From Archilochus colubris (Eukaryota > Chordata > Aves > Apodiformes > Trochilidae): 64,000 nucleotides of DNA. Where the stretch lies: assembly GCA_023079485.1 (NCBI GenBank), contig CM041084.1, forward strand, positions 101,598,467 to 101,662,466, read 5' to 3'. Under the pieces are notes generated by a model. That model had not been told where the DNA came from and did no database searches. It saw only the letters and a program-made list of their open reading frames with translations. Shown piece after piece: positions 25,401 to 36,900 of this stretch (positions are counted from its first letter, which is position 1; every line of letters starts with the position of its first letter). A program made the translations under genes and the position numbers.

Positions 25401-26701
25401 TGAGAATTTTTTACCTTAAACTGACTGGTTAAAGTTTAGAGCTGAAGGCTGGTAGATACGTATCCTCCCTCTGTGGATAAGGATAAAGGAGAAATGTAAC
25501 ATAAATGACAAATTGGTTACATTGATACTTCAGATGGAAAAGGTCAACAGACAAAATCAGGATCTAGATATAAGACAAGGTGTTTCTGCGGTGTGCTAGA
25601 CTGTTCAGCAAAACACAGTCAAGTTTTGGATTAATAAGAGCTGGATTAATAAGAGCTGAACCCCTTTTAACCTGGGTTTTTACCAAATATTCCAATGATT
25701 ATGCCAGGCGGGACTTTCTGAATCCCATCCTGTCTGTCAAAACTTCCCTTCAAAATAACAGCAATGAAACAGGCATGAAAAATAGCAAACAATCCTTGAG
25801 CACTGCTTGAAGTCCTGACATGTAGGAAAATGGTTTTACCAAATGAATCTCCCAGCTCACCACCTTGCCACAGATGTGCTAATGCTCCACAGTCTTATTT
25901 ATCTCCCTATTCTAGTGCAGCTTCTGAGTAGTTTGTCTGTCTTCACTGTGACATTATAGAGACTGTGTTAATGTGCTATGAAAATGTAAAATAATTCAGA
26001 TAAATAACCGAACATGAATTTAATTCAGAAGCCCCTAAGGGTGTATTCCCATTTCGATGTGAGGGGCTTTATCCTTAATGAGAGGCTTATGCATAGCTGT
26101 CTGTGCAAGAAGATGAGAATACACTCAAAACTTCTTAAACATGAGAGCTACGAATAATCTATTTAGAGGTTTTGTGGTCAAAAGATCTGGAACTTAAAAA
26201 GTAACTAGTTAGCCCCCATTTGCATAAGAAAATTAGCTGAAATTCAAGTCTCAGAGGAAACTTCAAAGGGCTTTGTCACCTCTATTACATGCTATCTGAT
26301 CAAATCTTACATGAAGGCAAATAGCCTGATCTTTTTTTTTTTTAATATATTTAAGTCTTGCAAAGCACATTTTGTAAAAATTGATTTCTTTTTAAAGAAT
26401 ATTGTTAGTAAAGAAAATTCTTTCAAGGATCATTTTTTTTTCCTGAGTGAAACTGATCATGATTAAGTTGGAAACTTAATGCAAATTGCTAAATGTATCT
26501 TATTTTATTTAGTAAGTCTGTTTGTTATCAAATGAGATAATTTTAATTTCACAAAGCTTCATGCATACAGTAAAGTATATTTTGAAACTTTTTACTGGGT
26601 GGGAACTGCCTGGTTTGTAAGAGAGCACGACCCTACTGTCAGGTGCATGCTCTAGAAAGAAAGTCGCATCCCCTTATGTTCTACAGGGGCAAGATGTATC
26701 C
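22458..26701. other. Unannotated unique stretch
   Basis: About 4.2 kb without a recognised transposon or gene. It holds a 17-bp-period direct repeat of TTTTCTGCTTAAAA (23435-23465). The second copy overlaps a small palindrome, CTGCTTAAAAGCAG, at 23456-23469. It also holds a 15-bp tandem duplication (25628-25657) and TTG-rich DNA near 24935-24968. The 157-codon minus-strand frame at 23767-24240 has no recognisable domain or initiation context and is not called. Confidence 0.5.
25628..25657 (+). repeat. Perfect 15-bp tandem duplication
   Basis: GGATTAATAAGAGCT occurs twice head to tail without mismatch. It is probably a slippage product. Confidence 0.9.
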
Positions 26702-27118
26702 TAGAATCACAGAATGGCTTGGGTTAGAAGAAACTTCAGAGATCATCCACTCCAACCTCCTTGCCATGCAGGGAGGGTTCCCCATGAGCAGGGACACTTC
26801 CCACTGTACCAGGTTGCTCAAGGCCTCATCCAGCCTGGCCTTGAACACTTCCAAGGAGGGGGAATCCACAGCTTCTCTGAGCAATCTGTTTGAGTCTCAC
26901 TACTCTCGTACTAAAGAACTTCTTCCTAATATTCAGTCTAAACCTATTCTCCTTCAGTTTAAATCAATTTCCCCTTGTCCTGTTACTTGACATTCTTATG
27001 AAATCTCTCTCCAGCCTTCCTGTAGGTTCCTTAAGGTGCTGGAAGGTAGCTTCAAGGTACCCTGGAGACTTCTCTTCTTCAGGTGCTCCATCCCTTGGAT
27101 CATCTTTGTGCTCCTAAT
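26702..27118 (-). mobile_element. CR1 LINE fragment, end of ORF2 plus 3' UTR
   Basis: It begins CTAGAATCACAGAATGGCTT and shows the GGGACACTTCCCACTGTACC, CCAGCCTGGCCTTGAACACT and TTCCCCTTGTCCTGTTACTT blocks. The CTCCAGCCTTCCTGTAGGTT block follows. It is the longest minus-strand CR1 here, at just over 400 bp, and it is non-coding. Confidence 0.94.
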
Positions 27119-30100
27119 GTAATGGTATTCCTTATCCAAAAAAGTCTTGGTGGACCTCTTACACCAACAAGAGAGGAATCAGTTGTGGCTGGGCAATTAT
27201 GCATAGTCTGGCAAGGGGTGTCAGCCTTTTTTTTTTTTTTTTTTTGCTTTGAAGGACACTTCATGCTAATTGAGCTGGCATTTTTAGAATACCTTCTGAT
27301 GCCTTGCTCTGCACTCAGCCTCAGAAAACAAATATGTTGCTAAGTCCTCACATACAGTTACAGGGATGGATTTTCTAGGGGAATATTCTAATTAACTTTA
27401 CTGTGGTTTGGAATAGATTGTTAATGCTCTTTTCCTCCCTCAATATAGAAAGAATCAGCAAAGGGGCATATGAGCTTACTTTCAGCATAGTCCCTTCTTT
27501 GGCTCAGACTTAATCAAATACTTATCTCCTATATGTGGCAAATCCAAAGGAGCTCCACACCAAATTACCTTTTATTTGCATAACTATAGCTACAGTCACA
27601 ATGTGCCTTTTTGATTTACAGGAAGATACTGGGTTTTGGTTCTGTCTGTATTCAAAGTGGGTTTTTAAAGCAGAAGAAAAAAATGCTAGGTCAAGATAAT
27701 AGTGGAGGTAGTAGAGGAGAACAGTTTTACCCAACAAGAGCATGTGCCAAAAATACCTCCTAGCAATACTGAGAAAATGTATTTTGAAATGTCGTGTAGG
27801 AGCATCAGTACTTTCACAGCTGGTTATTGCTTTTGCCCACATGCAGTGTTTAAAATAACTGCAGTGTGTGTGTTGAATTTTTTTTTTTTTACACAGCAGG
27901 TTGATCAGGAGAGTTGTTTGATGACCTTGGCTTTTTGCATTTAAACCAGACAATATAGGTCTCATCTAGTTTAAAATATGATATGCTTTTAAAAGGAATT
28001 GCTTGATTTTCCACTTGTGCTACTATAAAAATAGCAGCAAAAAATTGAGAAATGAAGTGAATCAGTTCTGGCTATAAGGTAAGCCCAATGATTTTTGGTA
28101 CTCGTTTGAAAGTTGAAAATGACCATCCACAGAGACCAAAATCTTCCAGTCTGAGATTGCTTCTGAGCTGTTGGGGATGCTCTTAACAGATTAATATGTG
28201 CATGTTTTCATTAGTTATTGAACTACAAATTAATTTGCCACATGGCTTTAACAAGAAGAGCTTTGAAGTACTTTAGCCCCAGGTCTAGACCACATGCATC
28301 AACACTACAGAAAGATTCATTTTTAATGCTGAAATATATTGGAGCCCAGATGGAAGCCATATCATGTGGGGCATTCCACTGGCTTCTGTTTTGCTTTGAT
28401 GTAGAGCACTTGCAAGCTCATAGGAGCAACCTGAGTTGCCATATCTAAAATTATTTCTGTGCTGTAATGATTCTGCTGAATCAAAACAGAGATTTCCCTG
28501 AGACAAACTGAGACAATCCCCTCTCCCTTTATGTTTTGTAGTCACACAAGTCACATATGTGGGAGAAAATATATTCTTTTTGTGAATGCTTTGATGAGGG
28601 CTCTCAGACTAAAAAAGTCAACATAGGCTGATCCTGTGTGATTGCAGCAGACTGTAAAGCCTCTCTAAATTTGCTCAGTTTTCAGGCAGACATCCATACG
28701 AGTACCTGATACCTGTCATACAGATCAGGAGTGACTGAGTGGCTATTCCTAATGTGCTTTTAAACAGTTCCACAACCTATTTAAAAATCCCTTCTTCTTT
28801 CCTTACTGTTTTAGCTTTATTGGTAACTCAAATTTGTGAAAAAACTAAGCTTCCAGCTTTGCTTTCACTGTAAGCATTATTCTCTGCAGGATTTCTTGGC
28901 TAGGACACAATGAACTTAATCTTGGTTTGCAGTCTTCAAGTCTTAAGGTAGGTAGATGCTTTCTTTATTAGCTGTGCCTGCCAAAATATATCATTACTTT
29001 TCTTTGATGCTCTCTCTTCTGTCAGGCACAGAAGGGAGAACGACAGCTTTTGTAGAAAATTTAACTCTTTTTTTATTATTATTTTAATTGGCATTGATGT
29101 AATGAGGGTAAATGTCATGGGATTAAAAGACAGCAGAACTAGTGCAAAATGTGTGTACTCAATCCATCATTCTTTTTCTTTGAGGTGCTGATAACACTGC
29201 AGATAAAATGATAGAAGGTAACCACGTTTCTCAGCAAAGGGATTTGGGCAAATGGGTACCATGTTGATTTGCAGAGAATACTGGGCAGCAGCAGAGCAGG
29301 ATTGATACGGCATGTGTGTGTGTATGGCCATGCTGTGAGAAAATTACCCTTTCTCCCTCTGTCTTCACTGACCCTCCCAAGGTTGTGCTACTTTTGGGCA
29401 GGATCAGAGCCAGGCATTAGCTGTGTGTAGTTGTTGCAGTCTTGAGTTTGGCTTAAGACAAGGAACATCATCAGAGCCAGAGGCAGGATGACTTGCTGAT
29501 TTTTACCTGAGGATACAGACCTGCCATATTGTGCATATCTGAAGTACTTTGGGAATGCTCACTGTGGAAAAGTACATGCCTTTCCACTCAGTTAGGTAAA
29601 GCATTTAAAGTCCAGAAGATGAATGACAACAGGATGAAGGACTTAATTAACTAGTGCAAATGCCTCTATCAAAGAAGGGGTTAGAAGGAGCCCAGAGATA
29701 GCAGGTGATAGATTTCTTCAGCCAGCAAGGCTGGCTCCCTGGAGGTACTTGGACAGCATTGACTTTGTCCAGATTAAGAAACAGGTCACACCTGCTTCTA
29801 CCATCCTGCTCTCAGGTAGGTCAGTGGTGGTAAAGTTACACATGCTAACAGGTCACGTCTATAAAGGGATAAGACAACATTTTTGTCAAAAATACCAGAC
29901 TCTTCCAGTACCTAGAAAAGGTTTTTAAAGCTCCTCTGTTGCATCCATACCTGGGATCAGTAAACACAAATGTTTATTTTTGTACTGTCTTACAATTTGA
30001 ACATGAAGCCTAAGCAGTCTGTGTCTCACCAATCTTTGGGGTTCAAGGAGGATAGCTGGTTGTTGTCTAGTATCCAGAAACAGTGGAATGTCCTGTGGTC

Positions 30101-31433
30101 AACTGGCTGCTTTTTGGCATCAGAAAGTAGTGGGGTGCAGCTGGGAACTCGAGCATTCAGGGAAGGACCCCTGGATTCAGGTGGGACGGGTATTTTTTTC
30201 TCTTTTTTAGCCAAAGTGTGTCAGTGTCAGACAAAGGGCAGAACAATTTCTTTTGATACCATGCTGGTAGCTGAACCACAGCACCCATTTCCTAGGAGAA
30301 CTGACCCACTGCCATGTTGCCATGTGCCAGAAAGCTCTGAGGTTACTGGTTTTGTGTTTCAGCAACACAGTGAATCAGAGAGAGAACCTTCCTCAGGCTA
30401 CTGGCCTGCAAAGAAAAGAAACCCATATTTGACTTAATGTGACACCTTATGGTTCCGTATTTATTTTATGGCAGTTTTTGTGGGGTGTTTTTATTTGTTT
30501 TGTTTTTGTTGGTTTTCAACTGCATTTCTTCGGGAGGTATAGTTGCAGGATCTGTTATACTTATTCAGTGTTAAAGATTAGTTTTCAGTTGGTGGTTTTG
30601 AAATTAGTCTCTTATAATTTAGATCACTGAAGGGAATGTATTTACATTGAACTAATTGCATTCTCAGCTTTAGTTGAGACTACAGACAGGATTTGCTAAT
30701 GTTGTTTAAATATTTTGGAGTAAGGGAGTGGAAGAAGAGCAGTAAAATATTCAATATGTGTGTTCTCAAGTGAAATATTATAGATGGTATAGTACACAAG
30801 TAATTTTATCTTTTAAGACCAAAATGGGTGTTTACTATGAATGTTTTGTACTATTTGCTACTGAAATAATGTGTAGAAGGAAGCTCCTAATAGGAACATG
30901 AAAAGAGAGGCTTCCAGTAACAAGAAATGACTATGAAACATGTAACTGCTTTTAGTCTTCAGATTCTTGTTTACTTCTGTGAATCAAAAATACATATTAA
31001 ATCATAATTAACTGTCTTTAAATATAAGTGCAAGAAACCTTTCAGGTTTTCCTTCTCATGGTTTAAGCCAATAGCTAGGTTACAGATGTTCTGTTATTCC
31101 CCACTACTCTCCCAGGGCAAGATGAAAAGGGGGATACTTTAAAGTTGGAAAAAAACCTAGGATAGGCATAATGAAGTAATAATAATGATGGTGAATTACA
31201 AATGTATACAAATATGTAAATATGGAACCCACACTCCTCAGCTGGCAATTACTTCCCCACCAAAAAAGTCCCAAACTGTCCTCAGCAGCAGATGGGGAAT
31301 GCCTGAGGCCAGGGTTCCCGTGACAGTCTGCAACAGCCTTGGAGCAGCCAAGTCAGTCCTGCTTGGGAAGGTGACCTGTCTCAATGAACAGTGCTTTTCT
31401 CTGGTGAGGCAATGAGATTCAGCAGGACCAATC
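27119..31433. other. Unannotated unique stretch
   Basis: No gene or recognised transposon. It holds a 19-base T-run (27227-27245), a second T-run near 27879 and a T/G-rich segment near 30475-30520. The 155-codon plus-strand frame at 29970-30437 has no recognised domain. Confidence 0.5.
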
Positions 31434-31742
31434 ACAGACAAACAGACAGACACAGACAAACCGACCGACCGACCAACCAACCAACCAACCGACCGACCGA
31501 CCAACCAACCAACCAACCAACCAGTCAGTCCACCAACCAGTCAGTCAACCAATCAACCAACCAACCAGTCAGTCAGTCAGTCAACCAACCAATCAATCAA
31601 CCAACCAACCAACCAACCAACCAACCAACCAACCAACCAACCAACCCTCATCCCCCTGGCACACCAGCCCAGAGACCAAAAGAGGCCTCTCTTAGGAGTG
31701 GCTTATACCAATCGCCATGGGAAGGAACACTGTGATTGGTCC
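31425..31742. repeat. 13-bp inverted repeat flanking the tetranucleotide array
   Basis: GGACCAATCACAG at 31425-31437 is exactly the reverse complement of CTGTGATTGGTCC at 31730-31742. The arms bracket the tetranucleotide array and contain CCAAT/ATTGG cores. Whether the symmetry has meaning is unknown. Confidence 0.7.
31435..31646 (+). repeat. Composite tetranucleotide array (CCAA/CCGA/CAGT)n
   Basis: About 210 bp made almost wholly of four-base units. CAGA-type units lead into CCGA blocks. CCAA blocks alternate with CCGA, CAGT and AATC variants, and a long uniform (CCAA)n run closes the array. The period of four contains no stop codon in these frames, so both strands show artificial open frames: T/N/Q/P-rich on plus, G/W/L/V-rich on minus. 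They are not genes. Confidence 0.97.
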
Positions 31743-33057
31743 ATTTGGGTCACCTGACCCACCCTCTCCTTCCCATAGGCCCAGCTGCAACCCCACCTCC
31801 CATTGTTACTGCCACCCCCCAGCTGGAAGTTGCTGGTGATGTCCCAGGCACTGAGGTCAGTATAACCATGGACAATTTTTATTCTCCTTTGAAACTAGGA
31901 CATATCGTGAGAAGTATTTATGGAGATAGTTGATTTTTGCAAGAAAATTACACTTGAATGTGTGCTGGAAAAGTAAATGTGTCTTTTTTTTGACTAGTGA
32001 GATTATGTCTGCAACTACATAAAGTTTACAGTCCTGATAAATGCTTAAGCATTGTAGAAATGGTGAGTCCTTGCTTCTCTTTAATTGAAATCAGTGATCT
32101 GCTCCATAGGGAATACCTTTTTAGCTTAAAGAAATCATAGAAAGGCATCTAGAATTTGATTCATGTGTGAGGAAAAGAAATAGTCTACTGCTTAATAAAG
32201 AAATCATTGCTAGTATCCTACCTGACTTTTTATTTAAAATTAACATTGATCACCTAAATGATTTCTCCTTCAGAAACCTGCAATAAATCTTGCTATTAAT
32301 CAAACAGCGAATTCAAGTTCTATCAGAATAAGGAAATAATAGTTTATTATATTGAAGCAGATTTTTGGTGAAGGTGCTCTTGCTGGCAGTTGCATCCCAC
32401 CTAAACCAAGATACTGGCTTCTTGACTGCTGGGGTGGTCTAAGAAGCAGAGGAAAACAGTGAGAAAAGTAAAAGGGAGATACTGGAGTGGAGAAATTGGA
32501 AGAAAGGGGGTAACTAATAAAAAAAGAGAGTGGTGGAACACAAATGAAGTAGTTTTGTGCTGTGTCAAAATTTGTCTGTAAAGTTCTTTCTTTTTTCCCC
32601 AAAACTATTACTGAAAAGATATCCACTAAAGAAATGGTAAAATGAGTGGAACTAGTGAAAACAACTTCAATACATTTTTTTATTTAAAAAAAAAAAAAGT
32701 GAGAAGAGAGAAAAGTAGCATTTTTCTAAAATTTCCAACCATTATCAAGCACAGATGGCTGTTTCCAAATGGTTTGACTCTAAAATATTGCCTACTTCTA
32801 TGTTAGCTGAATTTTTCAAATATTTCCTAAGCTTGGAGCAGATTGCAGTGATCCAAGTGGAAGTTAAGAAGAGACAGCTAGCCTCTGTAATGTCTATTTC
32901 TAGAAAAAAAGCTGGCAACATGTCAGCCATACAAAGTTGGAAATAAATGTTACTGATCCTTTACTGACACCTGGTCATCCAGCAGCAGTTGTGCAGCTCC
33001 AGTTCAGATCCAATTGCCTAGCTAGTTCAACTGAAATAAAGAAATAAAGTCTACAAA
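31647..33057. other. Unannotated sequence between two simple-repeat arrays
   Basis: The first 250 bp are more GC-rich than the surroundings and contain two more CCAAT/ATTGG motifs. No gene recognised. A-run at about 32685-32698. Confidence 0.5.
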
Positions 33058-33409
33058 GTCTTTTTCCTCTCTCTCTGCTTTTTTCCCCTCCCTCTCCCTC
33101 CTTTTTTCCCCTCCCCTCTCTCTCCCTCCTTTTTTTCCCTCCCCTCTCTCTCCCTCCTTTTTTTCCCTCCTCTCTCTCTCCCTCCTTTTTTTCCCTCCTC
33201 TCTCTCTCCCTCCTTTTTTTCCCTCTCTCTCCCTCCTTTTTTTCCCTCTCTCTCCCTCCTTTTTTTCCCTCTCTCTCCCTCCTTTTTTTCCCTCTCTCTC
33301 CTTTCTTTTTTTCCCCTCTCTCTCCCTCCTTTTTTCCCTCTCCCTCCTTTTTTTTTCTTTTTTTTCCCCTTTTCTCTATTTTTTTTTCTTTTCTTTTCTC
33401 TTTTTTCTT
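33058..33409 (+). repeat. Polypyrimidine minisatellite
   Basis: The tract is C/T only except for single purines at 33077 and 33378, leaving 300 uninterrupted pyrimidines (33078-33377). The core is a tandem repeat ending in CCCTCC plus seven Ts. Units at 33137-33164, 33165-33192 and 33193-33220 are 28 bp. Those at 33221-33243, 33244-33266 and 33267-33289 are identical 23-bp units. The K/R/E/G-rich minus-strand frames (up to 181 codons) are a product of the repeat. Such tracts can form triplex (H-DNA). Confidence 0.97.
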
Positions 33410-33714
33410 GCACAATATTGCCAGTGTTGCCTCAGGCTTGTAAAAAAAGCACATGGCAAGCATTGGATCCCAGAGATCCTCATCAAGCTCATCTCCACTA
33501 GGACTGTTAAAATACTGCACCTGAATCTCTGTGCATGTAGATATTGCATAGATACTCTTGTCATCTGTGACCTAATTTGGAAAACCTTGTTAGGTCTATA
33601 TTGCAAATAGTTAGGTACATATGGTTCTCCTCCCTTATGTCTTAGTCATATGTGCACACATGCTGTGTGGTGATAATACCAGATGATTAGTAACTTTTGT
33701 TTTTCTGTTTGAAT

Positions 33715-33783
33715 GACACTTGGTTTTTGTTGGTGTTTTTGTTGTTATTGTGGGTTTTTGTTGTTGGTTTTTGTTTTTTTTAG
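33715..33783 (+). repeat. TTG/GTTTT-rich tract
   Basis: About 70 bp of (TTG)n and T-runs on the plus strand, ending in an uninterrupted T-run and AG. It could act as the pyrimidine tract of a splice acceptor (see next entry), or be only low complexity. Confidence 0.75.
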
Positions 33784-33903
33784 GTGCAGAGATTAACCAG
33801 TTCTGGGACCATTAAAGTCCCAAAGCTTAGCAGGGCATTAGGTGAAGAAATAGAGATTGCTGTGAAGAGGTTGGTTGTACAGACAGCCTCTGCCTTTTCC
33901 AAG
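33784..33903 (+). CDS. Candidate internal exon, unrecognised
   Basis: This is a weak candidate. A long T-run plus TTAG immediately precedes 33784. The plus-strand frame starting there is open for 51 codons, to a TAG at 33937. The other two frames close within about 30 bases. At 33903/33904 an AAG/GTGATG junction could serve as a donor, giving a 120-bp, phase-0 segment of 40 codons. The residue make-up is balanced and includes a charged-hydrophobic stretch GEEIEIAVKRLVVQ. A TAG lies in frame directly upstream, so the frame exists only if spliced. I recognise no domain, no partner exon is seen nearby, and a 51-codon frame occurs readily by chance. Confidence 0.15.
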
Positions 33904-36900
33904 GTGATGGTATCTTATAACACCTTAGTGAATTTTTAGGAGAATGTGTTGCAATTTACAGAAGTGCTAAGTACTCTCAGCTACTTTGAAACATAAGGGT
34001 GCACGCAGCAGTAATTAATTTTGAGATTTCCAAACATTTTTGAGTGACTTTGCCATCTTCACGTTTTAACAAAGGGATATTTGTGTGCATAATACCTGTT
34101 TAAAAATACCTTAGCAATCTACTTTAACTGGTGGATTTGATGTAACTGTATTGTTCCATCTTGTAGATGCTATTGCTATGAACATCTGTAAGCACTTGTA
34201 CAGCTTACACAACCTAAATTGCCAAGTGGTGAAAAGCAAGATGAGGCCCAGCAATGATTACAGGATCCCAGACTGAGATATTGGAGTGATAAAAGGAAGA
34301 TCTTTTTAAACTTACTGTGTATAAAAGATTGCAAGGCAATAAATATCAGCTCAGAAAGGCAATTTTTGAATCTGTAAGACAGACAAATGGACACTTATCT
34401 TTCCGGTTGAAATATATACAAAACTCTGCTGCAAGACTGAAGAGAAATGTTCAGATTATATTTGCTGTTTTAGATACCAAAAACCATTTGCAGACCAAAG
34501 CTAGGGATAAGAATTTTTGAGAGAGGAATTTATAAATTAATGATGAACAGAAGGAACAAACTTATGGCAAGATAAGAAAGTAGGTACTGATTCTGCCACA
34601 GGGAGAACAAGCATAGCTAACAATTCTAGACAAGCACTTGTCCATAAAGGGGCTCTGGATGTTTTTTGATAATTCTGTGTGCATGTGTGTAGGAATAGTG
34701 GAGGTGGTGGTAAAAGATTGTAATTTTATAAAATACAGAACTAAAAATTTCCAGGTCATGGTTGTCCATAGGAAAATCTAGTTAGGTTTCTACATACTTA
34801 GTTGTTAGTACTTGTAATGCTGTTTTTGTCTAACATTTTATTAACTTAACCAGCTCTTCTGCATAATGTTATGTAATGGTCTTATTTTCTTCTGTCACTT
34901 TTTCTCCATTTATCTTATGTGGTCTATTTTCAAAGAAAAGCATGAGACAAGTCAGCTCAGGCACACTGGAGGATGGGAGAATAAAATCTGAGTCACAAAA
35001 TGTACGAGTGTGATATAAATGAGCAAATGGAATAAGCCAATATGAAAAAATGTACTGAGTTCCTGATAGTAACCTGTCTGCATGTGTGGTTCTCTAGTAG
35101 CTCAGTAGAGAATTACTTCTTCCTCTAGCCCAGCCCAAGCATTAAATACAAGGACTGAAACATTTGACTCAGTCAGAGGTACCTAAGCAGCTGTAAGCAT
35201 CAATACTAAGTATTCATACTTATATATAGATGTAACCTTTAACTTGTCAGTTGTAAATTTATTTTTTTTTTTTTTTAATTTCTCTGAGCCAATTTCATAC
35301 CTGCACTAGTGAGGAACTTTGAAAACAAGTTCAGAGTTAGATTGTAAAATGGGTCTGCTCGTTGCCTGAAGTTGTTTTGCTACCTGCTTCCCTACATGGG
35401 GGTTGGGAGGTGGATTCTCAGAGACTTCTGTCTGTGGTTCCCCAGCAAGCCAGAGCCACCTGATCTGCATTACTATGGTAAAACAGGCCATGGAACACCT
35501 GGTAGTGTCTGAACTATATGTGTGGAGCAGGAGCTGTGTGTATGAGACATGGTCTGCTTTTGCTTTTTTCCTTTGCTACACAGTCCTACTCATCACAGCC
35601 TACACAAGTGGGCAGCTCTTGGTTGTTGAGGACTTTGGTGTGGTTTGTTTTGGAAGAGGAACTTTGATAACTGACTCAAGGAGCTGAAAATCAAGTGTCA
35701 GGTTCTAGTCAAATGGAGACATTTAAATAGTTATTTCAAGGGATGATGCTGTCATCCGTTCCCATTATTTATTGCAAAGCTAGAAGAAAGGCAAATGTTT
35801 TCCTTGCCTTGTGTTTCTGTGCAGCCAGAAGACCTTTTTCCTTTTCTGAAATCTGAGAAATTAAAGGCCAATGTTTAAATAAAGAGACAAAGTACTACTA
35901 TGGAATAATAGTCCTTCCTTGTTTTTCCATCACTATATGAGGTCTCTATTTTGTTTTTTTTTTACGTTCCTCTGAAATTCACACACTTAGAGGGTAGGAT
36001 AGAGAGGATGCTTACTGGCTGTTATTTCATCAGCAGCTTATGAGGTTTATCTTTTATTTTGGAAAAACTGTTACGGAGTCCCAAAGCACTGGGTGATGCT
36101 GCTCGTTTGTTGCTGGTGTTGTGGTATTTTTTATTTGGTTTTGCTTTGTTTTGGTTTATTTGTTTGCTTTGGGTTTTTGTTGTTTTTACTTCTTTGTTTT
36201 GGGGTGTTGTTTTTTTTTTTTCAGTTAAAAATGTCCAAAATGTCTAAGGGAATACTTACTGACTTTATATGCACCTCAGAAGTGGCTCTCTGATTTGCCT
36301 CTGAACCAATTACAGCACCCTGAGAATTACACAGCAGGACCAATCAAAGCTGTGTACAGCCTGCCTGCAGGTGTAAAAAAACAAATGAGAAAATGCAGAT
36401 TGGGCAGCTATTTCAGTAAATATTTTCTTATCTTTTTTTTTTTTTTTTATACTTTGCTCAAAAATCAGCCAATGCATTGCCAGGAAATGAGTGGGACATG
36501 GTTGTGTCCTATATATTTGGTTTTTATTTGGGGAGGTAGGTTGTGCCATGGGAGCATCAGGAGGTCACTCGGGCAGAGCTGGATGTCTGAAGCTGACAGC
36601 TGGTCATGGTTGATACTGAAATCTCACAAGTGAGGAAGAATGTTCACAGCTCTTATTTCCTGACCTGAAGTCAATTCCCACTTGAAAAGTCTCACTGATA
36701 CCCTTGCAGTATGCCTTCTCCCATTCCCCATGGAGCTGCTAATGGAATAAATGGCAGTAGCCTGCAACCCATAGCTCAGCAGTTGCAATTCCTGCTGTCC
36801 GTGCTGGCTGAAGTCTTCATGCCAGTGGCTTGAGATACTGAGTACTTGTGGAACTGTAGTAAGTAGGTCTTGCTTCAATTAATAATTTAAGCCTGAATTT

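Noticed and set aside
29970..30437. 155-codon plus-strand frame
   Set aside because: No recognisable domain and no clear splice sites. One in a 64-kb window is not surprising.
31391..31735. Plus-strand frame with T/N/Q/P repeats and opposite-strand G/W/L/V frame
   Set aside because: Both come from the tetranucleotide array, which has no stop in these frames.
32975..33520. Minus-strand frame of 181 codons, rich in K, R, E and G
   Set aside because: It is the translation of the polypyrimidine minisatellite. The absence of stops follows from the missing bases on one strand, not from selection.
35403..35687. 94-codon frame with one hydrophobic segment
   Set aside because: No family resemblance, no conserved neighbours and no convincing exon borders.
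31420..36346. 15-bp identity CAGCAGGACCAATCA at 31420 and 36332
   Set aside because: Flanks do not match, and one or a few 15-base coincidences are expected in 64 kb.
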